From assembly GCA_030760725.1 (NCBI GenBank), contig JASWHV010000002.1, positions 63,481,900 through 63,545,899 on the forward strand: a stretch of 64,000 nucleotides of DNA. Direction: 5' to 3'. Positions within the stretch are counted from its first letter, which is position 1; each line of letters begins with the position of its first letter. A program made the translations under genes and the position numbers. Below, in pieces: positions 9,867-20,542 of this stretch. This DNA comes from Neostapfia colusana (taxonomy: Eukaryota; Streptophyta; Magnoliopsida; Poales; Poaceae). The notes below the pieces were generated by a model that worked only from the letters and a program-made list of their open reading frames with translations, searched no databases and was not told the origin of the DNA.

Positions 9867-11656
9867 TCCCTCCCCGGCGTGCTTCAGTCACCATTTCCCC
9901 GAGCTACCGACGTGCGCGACTGCTTTTCCCACTGCCATCGCCGCCGCTCGAGTTCCTGCTTGATCAAGCCGATCGCAGCTCCCTCTTTCCATTCCAAGGT
10001 CCCAGCAAGGTACTAGCAACCATCCTCCATCCTTCCCATTGATAGAAATCGATTGAAACCGAGTGATATTGGCTGTGCCGAAAGATCAAACTCGGAACTG
10101 GAAACCGCCGCACCTCGGGCTCTCGTGGACAGCCCAACCTGGGCGTTGTCACGCCCGAGCCAAGACACCCTTGGACGCGCAGGTGACCGGTGCTGCTCAT
10201 CTCCGAGCCACAGCTCGAGTGGTTGCTCACCGGCGGCGAATTTCCACTTTTCCCCTTTCTGTGTGCAGAACGACCTTCGGGTACGATTCTGTTTAATTCG
10301 TGCTCTAGAAAGGATTAGAGGGCCTCAGGCCACTCCCACACGAGCTAGACACGGTGACGCACAAGTTGCCTTCACAACTCTGGGCCGGAGAACCTCTGTG
10401 CCCGGCGTAATTCAAGGTCTACTAATGGCGGAACGAACGGGGGGTATCGGGCGCACGGTGAGGACCTATTTCGGGCCTTCCCCGAGCTGCCCCGAGTTCA
10501 TGTCGACCTTCTCTGAGGTCCACTGATGCTCCCCGACCGGTTTCCCAAGTAGCTGAGGCACTAGGGGCATCAGCCGACATGGCCGAAGTCGTTCCGATAT
10601 GGCGGCTCGTCGCCGACCATGCTCCGGCCGTTGTCATGAGCAGCTGACCCTCGGATCATGTTCCCCAAGTAAAAGTAGGCAGGGGCGGCCAGAATCAAGA
10701 AGTTTGGAGCGGTACAGCAGCCAGCGGCGAGCTCTCCGGCGAGGTCCCTCGGCGGCGGAGCGCGGGTGTCGCGAGGTTGAAGAAGGGGGTGGACCCCAGC
10801 TGTCAGCGGCCGATATTTTGAATCGGGATCCGGCTGCGGCCGGGATCGGGTGTGCTGGCGCGCAAAAGCCTTGTGGGCCGCGGTGTGCTGTCGCTTCGGC
10901 GTGCGACGCGTGTCCCCTGGGCCCACGCGCGAGTTTAAACTTTTCCCCGATTTTCAGATTTCCTTCAAACTTCAAATCCTTATAACTTTGGCTAGAAAGC
11001 TCCAAATTGAGTGAACCAAATTTTGCTGGATTCAGCTCTCTGAGTACTTTCCAGAAAATCAAGTTTCACTTCATGAAATTCCTTAGTTCTCCAGAATTAA
11101 TTCCTCAAAGTTTAAACTGTTAGGAATTTTAACTGGAGAATCCTTTGGAGGAAAATCCTGAAATTTTGCTGAGATGTTCACCAAAATATCCTTGAACTAC
11201 CATAAAAATTTCAGATCCATTTGAGCTCATTTAGTCCACCTAATGGTGTGATTAGTAAAACTGTTCCAGAGAAAATAGAAAATGTTCAGAAACATTTTCA
11301 GGATTTTCTCTGAAATTGTTTAGCTCATATCTTTAGTTAGAGACTTCCAAATTAAGTGAGACCAACTCCATTAGGACCCTCTGAAAATCTAGTTTTCAGA
11401 AAGTCATAGTTTGTCTCATGAAAATCCCTAGAACACCCTAAGGGTTCCAATTAAGGTCAAGGACATAATTATTTGTGGAGGGCTCAAATGAGCTTTGCTG
11501 CAACTAAAACTTGACCAAGTCTTTGTTTAGGTTGTAACCAAGCCACAGTAAAAGTTTCACAGTCATTAGGTCTGTCTAGTAAGGGTTATAGACTTCACAA
11601 CTTCAAAGTTAATACAAAGGCATTTAATTAATACATACATTGTTCTTATCATGTAG

Positions 11657-12916
11657 TCGCTAAGGTCGAGGAGGAACCCGAAGTCCTAGACTTCGTTACT
11701 CCGGAGGAACAGCTAGCCTACGACCAAGAGCAGCAAGGCAAGCCCCGGTTTGCATTAACCTTTTTACAAATTTTTATTGTTTTGAGCACATACTTGTTTC
11801 CTTTGTTCTGTGCATTAGAGTCTTGTTTGGAAATCCAACTGCATAGCCAAGAAAACCACGGGTTGGGTTTAGGATTGAAAACCCCGTTAGCCACTGCATT
11901 GCTAGGATAGAGTAGGATTCGGTACAAGTCGAGTAGTTGGAACTACTCGCGAGAATAGGCTAGAGGCACATTGCTCGGGTAGAGATAGCACATGAAACAC
12001 ATGGCAAGAAAATGAGACCGAGCGGAGAGTAAGGGCAGCAGGACTTTGGGGCCTGTGTGCTGTAGCTCCGCTTGTGTCGATTGAGGACCGAGCCGTGTGC
12101 GGGCCTGTTGAACAAGCTAGAACAGTACCGAAGACCTACCGGCTATATGGGAACCGGGAAACTGATGTAACTCGGGTAGCTGGGTGTTGAGGCATTGCCC
12201 GTCGTTCAGAGGGTAGGTTGAGAGCTCGAGGTGTAAATCAGCTGGCGGCACAGAGATGCGCGTGCAGGGACCTCTTGCTCGGGACGATGGGACCGGTTCA
12301 ATATTTGGCTAACGGGTGAAAGGTAGTCGCGTACGGCGTCCTTGATGGTTGTTGTAGGCAACATCGAGTACGGGCGTACGTGACGGGTTATTCGGGTAAC
12401 CCTGCAGGTGTAAATCGATTATAATCGCCGTCCCTCGCGGTCAGTGAGTACCACTTGTTCACTGTACCGTGACGTAGAAAGAACAGGCTAGTTACATGTT
12501 AAAATGTTGCTGATTGAAAGTTGGATATTGATTGTTAATGATATGTTGTAGCTTAGTGCTAACTAAAGTTCTTTTCAACTTTGGGCAAAGTACATGAGAG
12601 AAATGCGTTTCTTGTTTGATTGCGGCTCTCTCATGTGCCTTAGCATAAAGTTCTCCACAACCTGCTGCTAAAACTTGAAAGTAAGGTTCTACTAATTAGG
12701 CGAGTCCTTGCAAATGATTTTTCCCTCATGCAACCCATTACCCTCATGTAGAAGTTCCATGTTTAGGTGAGACGGGTCAGACTTGCTGAGCCTTCGTGCT
12801 CACTGCTTGTGTTTGAAGCTTTTGCAGGGTTCTATGAGGAAGGGACTCCCGAAGAGGAGACGGAACCCCAGGAGGGGAACCCCGTCGAATGGGAGTCGTG
12901 CCCGCCGCAGAGTTAG
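11657..12916 (+). other. Split LTR ORF, exons 2 and 3 (A1 3' LTR)
   Basis: This is the second A1 copy. Exon 2 is 11657-11737, with a TAG acceptor and GC donor GCAAGC; exon 3 is 12828-12916, with a TTTTGCAG acceptor and a TAG stop. The coding parts match the 5' LTR copy. A possible upstream exon boundary is CAGCAAG|GTACTAGC near 10011, and an internal acceptor may be TGTGTGCAG near 10268, but I could not connect these to an ATG in phase. Confidence 0.5.
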
Positions 12917-13020
12917 TATGCGTGTGTGCTAGCAAGGACACGTTCGAGGGCTGAACGTGCACTTGATGCTTAGTCTACGCCCGCGAGTGTGGACTAAACT
13001 TATTTTGATGTAAACATGTT

Positions 13021-13043
13021 AATAAACTTGTTTATGTAATAAA
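13021..13043 (+). terminator. Polyadenylation motifs in A1 3' LTR
   Basis: Two AATAAA hexamers (13021-13026, 13038-13043) lie about 105-125 bases past the split ORF stop and about 105 bases before the LTR end. This copy would end the element transcript. Confidence 0.55.
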
Positions 13044-13147
13044 GCTTCCGCTTCCGCTTTGTACCTTTGACGTGTGTTATACGGTGCTGTGCAACGCAAC
13101 ACCCCTCAGCGTGATCCTGGCTCGACAGGACCAGTGGGGTCGTGTCA

Positions 13148-16100
13148 CAATCCCACGATGAAATCCATGCTGATTTCTTCCCATTTCCATTCAGGCACTT
13201 TGAGTGGTTGCAATAATCCCGCAGGTCGTTGATGTTCTTCTTTCACCAACTGACATGTGTCACATGAGGCAACATGTTCCGCGACATAGCGCTTCATGCC
13301 ATACCACCAATACCTGCTCTTGAGGTCCTGGTACATCTTCGTACTCCCAGGATGAATGGAATAGTCAGAATCATGAGCCTCCTTCAAAATCAATTCACGG
13401 ATCTCCTTTACTTCTGGCACATAGATTCTTTTCCCGTGCCACACGGTTCCTTGTTCATCCTCTCTAAAACCAGGAGCTTTATTTTCCTTGATGAGTTGTC
13501 TGATCTCTTGTATCTTCTCGTCATTCTTTTGACCCTCGCGGATGTCTCGCTCGAGTGTGGAATCCACTTCCATGGCGATGGCTTCACCACTATTTACCAG
13601 GCATAGATTGAGCCTTATAACCTCGTCCTTCAATTCTGTAGGCATGTCCTTCAAGCTCAACTTGTTGACCTGCACTTTGCGATTTAAAGCATCGGCCACG
13701 ACGTTTGCTTTCCCAGGATGATAGTTGATGCCTACATCAAAGTCCTTGATTAGCTCTAACCATCTCCTTTGTCTGAGGTTGAGGTCTGGCTGTGTGAATA
13801 TGTACTTCAAACTCTTATGATCCGTATATATCTCGATCCTCTTCCCCATCAAATAGTGCCGCCAAATTTTCAACGCGTGTACCACTGCGGCTAGTTCTAG
13901 GTCATGTGTAGGATAGTTCTTCTCGTGCTTCTGAAGCTGCCGGGATGCATATGCCACGACATGCCCTTCTTGCATGAGAACACATCCCAACCCATTTCCA
14001 GAGTCATCGCAGTACACCGTGAAATTCTTCTGCATATCTGGCATAACCAACACTTGGGCTGTTGTCAATCTTTTCTTTAACTCCTGAAAACTCGTCTCGC
14101 ACTGTGGCGTCCATGTGAATGTGATTCCCTTCTCCAACAGTTTGGTGAGGGGTCTCAAGATCTTAGAGAATCCCTCAATAAACCATCGATAGTATCCAAC
14201 CAATCCCAAGAAGCTTCGAACTTCCCCGACATTTTCAGGGGTCTTCCACTTCTGTATATCCTCGATTTTGGCAGGATCCACGGAGATTCCTCCCTCCGAG
14301 ATTATATGTCCTAAGAAGGGAACTCTTTTCAGCCAAAACTCACACTCGCTCAACTTGGCATATAGTTGGTGTTCTCTCAGCCTTTGCAACACCAACCTTA
14401 GATGTTTCTCATGTTCTTCTTCATCTTTGGAGAAGACGAGAATGTCATCTAAGAAAACCACCACAAATTTGTCCAGATATTCCATGAATACCTTGTTCAT
14501 GAGATACATGAAGTATGCCGGGGCATTAGTTAGCCCGAAAGGCATGACAGTGTATTCATAAAGTCCGTACCGAGATACAAAAGTTGTCTTGGGAACATCA
14601 GATTGCCTTATCTTGAGTTGGTGGTATCCCGACCTGAGATCAATTTTCGAGAACACACAAGCTCCCCTCAACTGATCAAACAAGTCCTCAATGCGGGGTA
14701 ATGGGTACTTGTTCTTGATGGTTACCTCATTCAATGCACGGTAATCCAAGCATAACCTTTGGGTTCCGTCCTTCTTGGGCACAAATATCACCGGAGCTCC
14801 CCATGGTGAGGAACTAGGACGAATATACCCCTTCTCCGTCAATTCTCTTAAATGATCCTTGAGTTCTTCTAGCTGCTTGGAGTCCATCCGATAAGGTCCC
14901 TTGTATATCGGGGCTGTTCCAGGTACTAGCTCAATTGCGATTCCACTTCACGATCGGGAGGCATACCTGGCAACTCCTCCGGAAAAACATATGGATATTC
15001 CCTGATGGTCCTGATTTCCTCAACTTTCACCTCAACTTGATTTAATTTAATGTCCCTCCGAGGCTCAATTATTGTTATGAACTTTACTCTTGTGCCACTA
15101 GGGTGAGTTAGTTCCACCGTTCTGGTCGAACAATGGATGATTCCTTTATGTTTTGTCAACCAATCCATACCCAAGATAATATCTATCCCTTGTGAATCTA
15201 TCACCACGAGGTTACCAGTAAATACCACCCCATTAATGTCTAGGTTCACTTTGGGACACACTTGTCTTGTCCTTATTTCTCCACCTGGAGAGTTTACGGC
15301 TAGCATATGGTTCATTTGTGTGGTTGCTAGGTCATGCTTCTTAACAAACCCTTCAGCAATAAATGAGTGGGAAGCACCAGAATCAAACAGCAGGGTTGCA
15401 AGGTGTAAATTGGCAGGAAACTTACCATCTACCACGTCGGGTGCCTCTTGTGCTTCCTCCATAGTGACGTGGTTCACCCATCCTCTCATCACATTCTGCT
15501 GTTGTGGCTGCGTGGGCTTCTTCTTTGGGCACTTATGGGCATAGTGCCCCACTTCACCACAGCTAAAACATTGCACCCCAACCTTAGGTGCCTGGCCTTT
15601 GTTGTCTTGGGGTTGGTTTGGAGGTCCCTGTACTGCTGGTCGAGGTGGATATGCGGGGCGAGGCTGCTGTACAAACTGACGTTGTGGCTGTGCTGGTGCT
15701 GCGGGAGGCCTGTAGTTCAGGTTGTACCCTCTTGGTGCTGAGTAGGGTACCGCAGCACGGTTCGTCTGCCCTGCGGGTTGCTGCATCAGACATGGGCGGG
15801 TGTTGCTTCCTGAGGCTTGATGTGACCACCCGGACTTCCTCTTATTCTCATTTTCCAAGGCCTTTAGCTTCCTTTCTACCACAAATGCTCTGTCCACCAT
15901 CTTTTGGAAGCTTTCATACTCATTTGAGGACATTGCACACTGCATCTCTGTGGTAAGTCTCTCCACGAAACAATCTTGTTTCTGCTCATCAGTCTCTATG
16001 TCCCGTGAGGCATAGCGGGATAGTTGAGTAAATTTAGTTAGGTATTCCCTCACCGTCATGTTTCCCTGCTGCAGTCCCAAGAACTCCTTCCTCTTGTTTT

Positions 16101-16596
16101 TGAGTTCACCTCGTGGGATGTAATGGTTGCGGAAGCTACGCTTGAACTCTTCCCAAGTGATGTTCTCAGGGTCATGATGGGCAGCCATGTAGGCGGTCCA
16201 CCAATCAGCAGCAGGTCCATGCAATTGATGAGAGGCAAACAGCACCCTCTCATACCCTTGGCACTGTATGATCCTCATCTTGCTCTCAATGGTCTTAAGC
16301 CAATCATCTGCCTCCAGAGGTTCAGCAGCACATGCAAACTTCGGAGGTTGAGTTCCTAGAAACTCACTCAACCTTGGTTGGCGTGGTGCAGCTTGTGGAG
16401 GTGGAAGTTGATGCAAGTTGGCCACCACTTGAGTCAAGTTCTGGATGAGCTGATTATGATTCTCCAGCATTTGGTGGAGGGAATCAACTCCTTCACGGCG
16501 ACCACCCCGGTCCTGGCCTCCAGAAAGATGAGGGCTGCATGCCTCATTGTTGTTGTTGGCGGGGTTGGCAGCACGTCCTTTTCCTCTTCCGGCCAT
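13148..16596 (-). pseudogene. gag-pol: Gag-Pol of B1, frameshifted and cut by A1
   Basis: The gag ATG at 16596 follows TCTATCAG directly. Gag is well preserved, with CCHC knuckle CFSCGEVGHYAHKC near residue 341 and protease motif LFDSGASHSFI near 402. A one-base deletion near 14938-14942, seen against B2 at 51880-51895, shifts the frame after DREVE. The frame then runs open through reverse transcriptase (VVFLDDILVFSK), RNase H and the integrase finger to MDFIVGL at 13148. RNase H has DDSG for the usual DASG and ADALNRK for ADALSRK. The last three LTR bases of A1 (TCA) supply an in-frame TGA. I infer a dead gene. Confidence 0.93.
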
Positions 16597-16901
16597 CTGA
16601 TAGAATCAACCAATGTTAATTTGAAAGCATTTAGTATCATCTTACTACTTTCATTTGTTTGTACTTTTGAAGTGTTGAGGCTTTGTTATACTTTTCTGAG
16701 GGTTTATTTCTCACACAAAAATAGATGCAATATTATTTCATGTGGGTTCACACACCAAAGCAAAACAATCTAAGGACGAGGCTGTGGACAATTGCTCATG
16801 GCTTCCACAACTCACGTCACACACCAAGCATTAACACACCATTAAGTTAATGTACCGACTCGACTATTCGACATCTTGCTAACTAAGGGAAAGACTCTAC
16901 A

Positions 16902-17681
16902 CTACTCGTTTTCTTGAGCTGGCTCCTCGGGATCTTCCTCATCATTTCGGCTGCCTTTTGACTCTGCTTTGAGCGGGGAGGCTGCTGGTGGAGAAGTGCG
17001 ACGACGCCTGATTGCTCGGTGATCTGGGGAGTCAGGAGTCCATGTATCATTCACGATGACACACAGTTCATTCCCATCTCCTCTTTCTCTCGCCCTCAAG
17101 CAGGCTCGAAGCAACGCCTCGGTTTCCTTCAGGGTGCCACGAACATCCTGAAGCTCCTGCTGACACTCCTGCAGTCGAGTGCTGAGCATAGCAGCATCCT
17201 CCAAGCATAAGTCCATGTGCTCATGGGAAGTCCCTTGCTGCACTGGCGGGTACTTGTACTCCGTGGTACCACTCTCACGCTGGATGACATACATGTACTC
17301 AGTCCTGTCCAGGTGGCGACGATAGATGTGACTCTGGCAGGTGATGGCCTCCCAGGTGACATCCTTCTCCGCATCGACCGGTGTCGCTCTACAGGCTGGA
17401 GAGCGGTGGATCTTAAGCAGCTGATTTTCGTGTATAATCCTCATCTCTGAACTCCATTCTTCCCTCTTCTCACGAATGGTCCTGGTAGAGTTATAGTGGA
17501 TGATTAGCTTGCCCGTATTGCCGGCGGCTTCGAGCATACGTCGAAGACGGTGCAACAAGCCTCCTACTGCCAATCCATAGGAAAGGTACGTCACCGGACG
17601 GCTCTCCTCTCTTTGGGCAAGGGCAACTACGGGAACTCTCCCTCCTGTGGACTTGCGAGTGGTGCGAATCATGCGAACCAT
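16902..17681 (-). CDS. Accessory ORF upstream of gag (ORF1) of B1, open, 259 codons
   Basis: Function is unknown. The ATG follows TTTTTGTTTTAG without a gap, again a splice-acceptor-like context. Residues about 75-140 share a core with the A1 and E1 ORFs: a Trp, then CRATPVDAEKDVTWEAI, a Cys and aromatic patch, LDRTEYMYVI, and ESG. Residues about 155-195 should form a coiled coil (LSTRLQECQQELQDV). A basic RRRR patch (about 225) and an acidic tail (DEEDPEEPAQENE) follow, the same order as in A1. It lies about 200 bases from the primer site and 305 bases before gag. It is still open while gag-pol is frameshifted, so recent decay or chance must be weighed. Confidence 0.75.
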   Translation of the reverse strand: MVRMIRTTRKSTGGRVPVVALAQREESRPVTYLSYGLAVGGLLHRLRRMLEAAGNTGKLIIHYNSTRTIREKREEWSSEMRIIHENQLLKIHRSPACRATPVDAEKDVTWEAITCQSHIYRRHLDRTEYMYVIQRESGTTEYKYPPVQQGTSHEHMDLCLEDAAMLSTRLQECQQELQDVRGTLKETEALLRACLRARERGDGNELCVIVNDTWTPDSPDHRAIRRRRTSPPAASPLKAESKGSRNDEEDPEEPAQENE

Positions 17682-17883
17682 CTAAAACAAAAAGAATTTA
17701 AACTTAGGTTAGATAAACTCTTAAACAAAAATCCTATTTTGAATGAAAATTGGGGTAAGATGACGAAAGTGACTCATTAAATAACACTTTTCAACACACA
17801 CCTTGTAAAAATAGTTTTTAAGAAAATAAGGTCGTTCAATACGTCCATTTCTACCTAGGCCCACGTTCCTACGGGCAACCTTG

Positions 17884-17895
17884 GCTCTGATACCA
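17884..17895 (-). other. Primer binding site, B1
   Basis: GCTCTGATACCA on the + strand is TGGTATCAGAGC on the element strand, complementary to initiator-Met tRNA. Four bases separate it from the LTR. Confidence 0.95.
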
Positions 17896-17995
17896 CTTCT
17901 GTCACACCCGGTTTCTCCGAAGAACAACCGAGTGAATATCACATGTATGCCAAGATCATTTTCTCATACATGTGATGACAAATAGTGAAGCATCA

Positions 17996-18001
17996 TTTAT
18001 T
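17996..18001 (-). terminator. Polyadenylation motif in B1 LTR
   Basis: On the element strand the context is TGTAATAAATG, about 150 bases after the split ORF stop. The same nine-base TGTAATAAA occurs in A and E LTRs. Confidence 0.5.
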
Positions 18002-18147
18002 ACAAGCCAGGTGTCGAATATCAATAAGTCTTACATAGCAAATGTCTCGATGGACAATAATAAGTTCATCACAAGTAAATAAACTAGCAGCGGAATAATT
18101 ATTCTTGTGGGCTCCGTCACAGGCGTTGCCCGGGTGACTCCATGAAC

Positions 18148-20331
18148 CTAGAAGCCTTCTTCGGGTCCAAAGTCTTGATCATTAAACACCACATCATTCT
18201 CTTGACCTGAGTAGCAATATAAACCAACAAATATGCAAGGTTGAGTACCGATAGTACTCAGCAAGTGTGGGAAAGTAATGTCATGCATGGCTAGAACAAG
18301 GGGAGGTTGAACTCATGGTTAAAGCACTACGCAATTATTGCCTACCACCTTAGCTTATTAAGCACCTACATTACTACACGGGTGAAATGGTCCCAATCTC
18401 CCATCCCCTCATCATAATCAAATAACCATAACATCATTTCCAATGTTAAGCTCCCCGCTTAACATCCTCAACTTCCAAAACCATCAATCCTCTAATCATG
18501 AATAAGTCCAAGCCGCTCTTGACCGTGAGCACGGATGTCATGACAGTTTTGACTCCGCAGTGTTTGCACCACTGTACCCACATGTAGTGATTTCATCCCC
18601 CGTTGCCGGGTGGACTAAAAGAACCTCCATTATGCCAGTGGCTACGAACCACATTCACACATCCCAGGTGTGTAGCCAGGAGATCACTACGAAGCCTTTA
18701 CAATGGGATTCCCGACGAGCATGGACCCACTAAGGTTTCACCCCTAACAGCATACAAGAGGCTCCAACCCCGCTGCAGTGGCTCCCTCTTGAGCCTTGCG
18801 GTTCATATGGTAGTCCAGCTGACACCTATTCCCCGCACCATCCAACACACCCATACTACGCCGGGGATAAACCTAATTAATTGGCCAAGCTGCCCCATCT
18901 CAGCATGTGGTTGGCACGGTAAAGCCAGGTTACATGCTCCATGAACTGGTCCTGATCTTGGAAAGGAATAACTTGCTCTTGAGCAGGTTCTACATCATAC
19001 CATCACACATAGCAAAAGAAAAACAACAATCCATAAGACATAGTTCACACTTCCACTTCATACAAACCACACATTCATATTTATGAAAGTCATTCACCAT
19101 TATATGTGTTGTGGTTACTCTATGTTTGTTAATTTGTGGCTTGCATGCACTTTTAATCATGTGTATATGATTCCTACTTTTGTGTTCACATTTATACTTA
19201 CATACTATATATATGAGTTTCCGATTTAAATAAATTCCTTATATTCAATTACTACACCTTTTAGCTACCAAGTATGCATGAAAGTTAGTTTCCTTCTCCA
19301 TATGTGTCTTCAGAATTTCTACCAACCCTAAACTGAATTCTTTGGATTTTAGAACTCCATTTATCATTTACTAGTTGCTATATTTTCAGATTTATTTCCT
19401 ATGCCTAAACGTGAACTTTATTATGAAAATAACAAGACACATCATCTAAACAGAATAGGTTCTGATCTAAAATATTTATTAATATATTTTAGACCTTTTC
19501 CTCTGATGTAAACTATTTTACAATTATTTTCCCTATTTTCCAGAAGTATTCTTTACTTAAAAATGTGTCCCTAAATGTGAATAATAAATTAAACAGATTC
19601 ACTTCAGCCCAAAATATATTTTTATCTCACTCCAAAGTTTTCTAAATACTGAGAAAGTTTTTAATTTAGTTTTGACAATATGTTTGTCCCACTTTTTAAA
19701 TTTTGAACACTAGCCACATATTCAATTTCCAAAATTAAATATTAAACAGGGCTAAAAAGGTAAACTCACCCCACTACAGGGTCTATAATATTATTTTAAC
19801 AATTTTCAGGGGTCTAGCTATACATAACAGAGGAGTTTTTCCTAGTTTTTATTAAGTCCAGGGGCTAAAACTGATTTTTAAATGAATTTACATGATTTTC
19901 TGAAGTTCCAGGGGCTAGATCAGAAGTTTCCGGGGCTAGCTCTTATTTCCCGAGAACCCCAGGGGGTAGCACGTAAGATTTCCAGTCTTTATAACGCGGG
20001 GCTGACGTGGACCGTCCGATTTAAAACAGACGGCTGAGATTATAACGTCGAACCGGTACGCGGGGATTTAAATTCTACCGTGCGATTTAAAATAGACGGC
20101 GCACAAGCGGCCACGTCACTCTGATCGAGCGCGGGCGGCGCTGCCCGGCGGCGCACGGCGGTGGGAAGCGGCGATCTCGCCGGAGAGTTTCGGATCTTCG
20201 TAAATTCTTCCTAGAACTGTGATTTTATGGCATAGATCGGTGGAGGGGAGGTCAGGGATCTCACCTCGGGGGTTTTCTTGAGCTCGGAGGACCTGGAAGG
20301 CGATCGGCGACGAGGTCCGAAGTGAAACCAT
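18148..20331 (-). other. Split LTR ORF with candidate start exon (B1)
   Basis: Exon 1: ATG at 20331-20329, coding to 20265, then a strong donor GAG|GTGAGA; it reads MVSLRTSSPIAFQ... and ends in phase 1. Exon 2 begins at 18989 after GATGTAG, in matching phase (EPAQEQVIPFQDQDQF), but its donor is lost in the 384-bp deletion. Exon 3 is 18206-18148, after acceptor CTACTCAG, reading QENDVVFNDQDFGPEEGF then TAG. The phases of all three pieces agree, which is the best argument that this is a real split gene. In this copy it is broken. Product function is unknown. Confidence 0.55.
18505..18790 (-). other. Conserved noncoding block in LTR intron (B1)
   Basis: This stretch lies between exons 2 and 3 of the split ORF and matches B2 (about 46205-46520) and, more distantly, E1 (20990-21250) and E2 (43345-43600). 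It contains the palindrome TGTCATGACA followed by a degenerate CTCCGCAGTG. It is one of the LTR parts most alike between the two families. Confidence 0.6.
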
Positions 20332-20534
20332 GGCGAGGCTCGTCGGCGCTGTGTTTGAACCGCAAGTCACCGAGTTTTATGCTCCTGCAGGGTTTCCCGG
20401 AGGCGGTGGATCAAGACCAGCGAGTTAGATCGGAATTTCCGAGCTTAGATCGGTTAGAATTAGCCGGAGAAGGCTCGGGTTCTCACCGGAGTAAAAACGG
20501 CGGATCGCATGGGAAAAACAGAACGAGGCCGGGA

Positions 20535-20542
20535 TTTTTATA
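20535..20542 (-). promoter_or_regulatory. TATA box of B1 LTR promoter
   Basis: TATAAAAA on the element strand sits in a G+C-rich setting about 405 bases into the LTR. The candidate start exon of the split ORF begins about 200 bases downstream. The same box occurs in B2 at 48633-48640. Confidence 0.7.

Larger units (their letters stand above)
1..13147 (+). mobile_element. LTR retrotransposon A1 (Ty3/gypsy, Tekay/Del-like), left end cut by window
   Basis: Order on the + strand: partial 5' LTR (1-1763), Met-tRNA primer site, 1.5-kb leader, upstream ORF, gag-pol, polypurine tract, full 3' LTR (9104-13147). The internal part is 7340 bp, so the whole element should be about 15.4 kb. Position 1 corresponds to 11385 in the 3' LTR, and the two LTRs run without indels over 1763 bases; by eye I noticed only two differences (near 957 and 1339). 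Gag-pol is fully open. I infer a recent and possibly still competent insertion. It sits inside the integrase codons of B1; the first five bases to the right, CAATC (13148-13152), should recur left of the window as the target duplication. Confidence 0.95.
9104..13147 (+). repeat. A1 3' LTR, complete (4044 bp)
   Basis: It starts TGTAAGGGCC after the polypurine tract and ends GTCGTGTCA, giving TG...CA termini. U3 is about 9104-9885 and AT-rich. The remainder, over 3 kb, would be R/U5 if transcription starts near 9890. This stretch holds G+C-rich exon-like sequence (9890-10930), AT-rich sequence (10950-11640), the split ORF exons and polyadenylation motifs. Several ORFs of 70-160 codons in 9700-11060 overlap on both strands and are not convincing genes. 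Confidence 0.96.

Noticed and set aside
10424..10526. Start exon for the family A split ORF (ATG at 10425 before ACG|GTGAGG, or ATG at 10501 before GAG|GTCCAC)
   Set aside because: Both would end in phase 0, which does not fit the phase 1 start of exon 2. Left unassigned.
9710..11062. Several ORFs of 70-157 codons in the A LTR, repeated at 53385-54737 and 63249-63835
   Set aside because: They overlap each other on both strands in G+C-rich sequence, show no recognisable domain and lack a consistent start. Their repetition only reflects LTR duplication.
19000..19980. Genes or structured RNA in the long AT-rich part of the B1 LTR (and 47080-47980 in B2)
   Set aside because: No ORF of note, no palindrome or repeat that I could support. 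It appears as plain LTR sequence.
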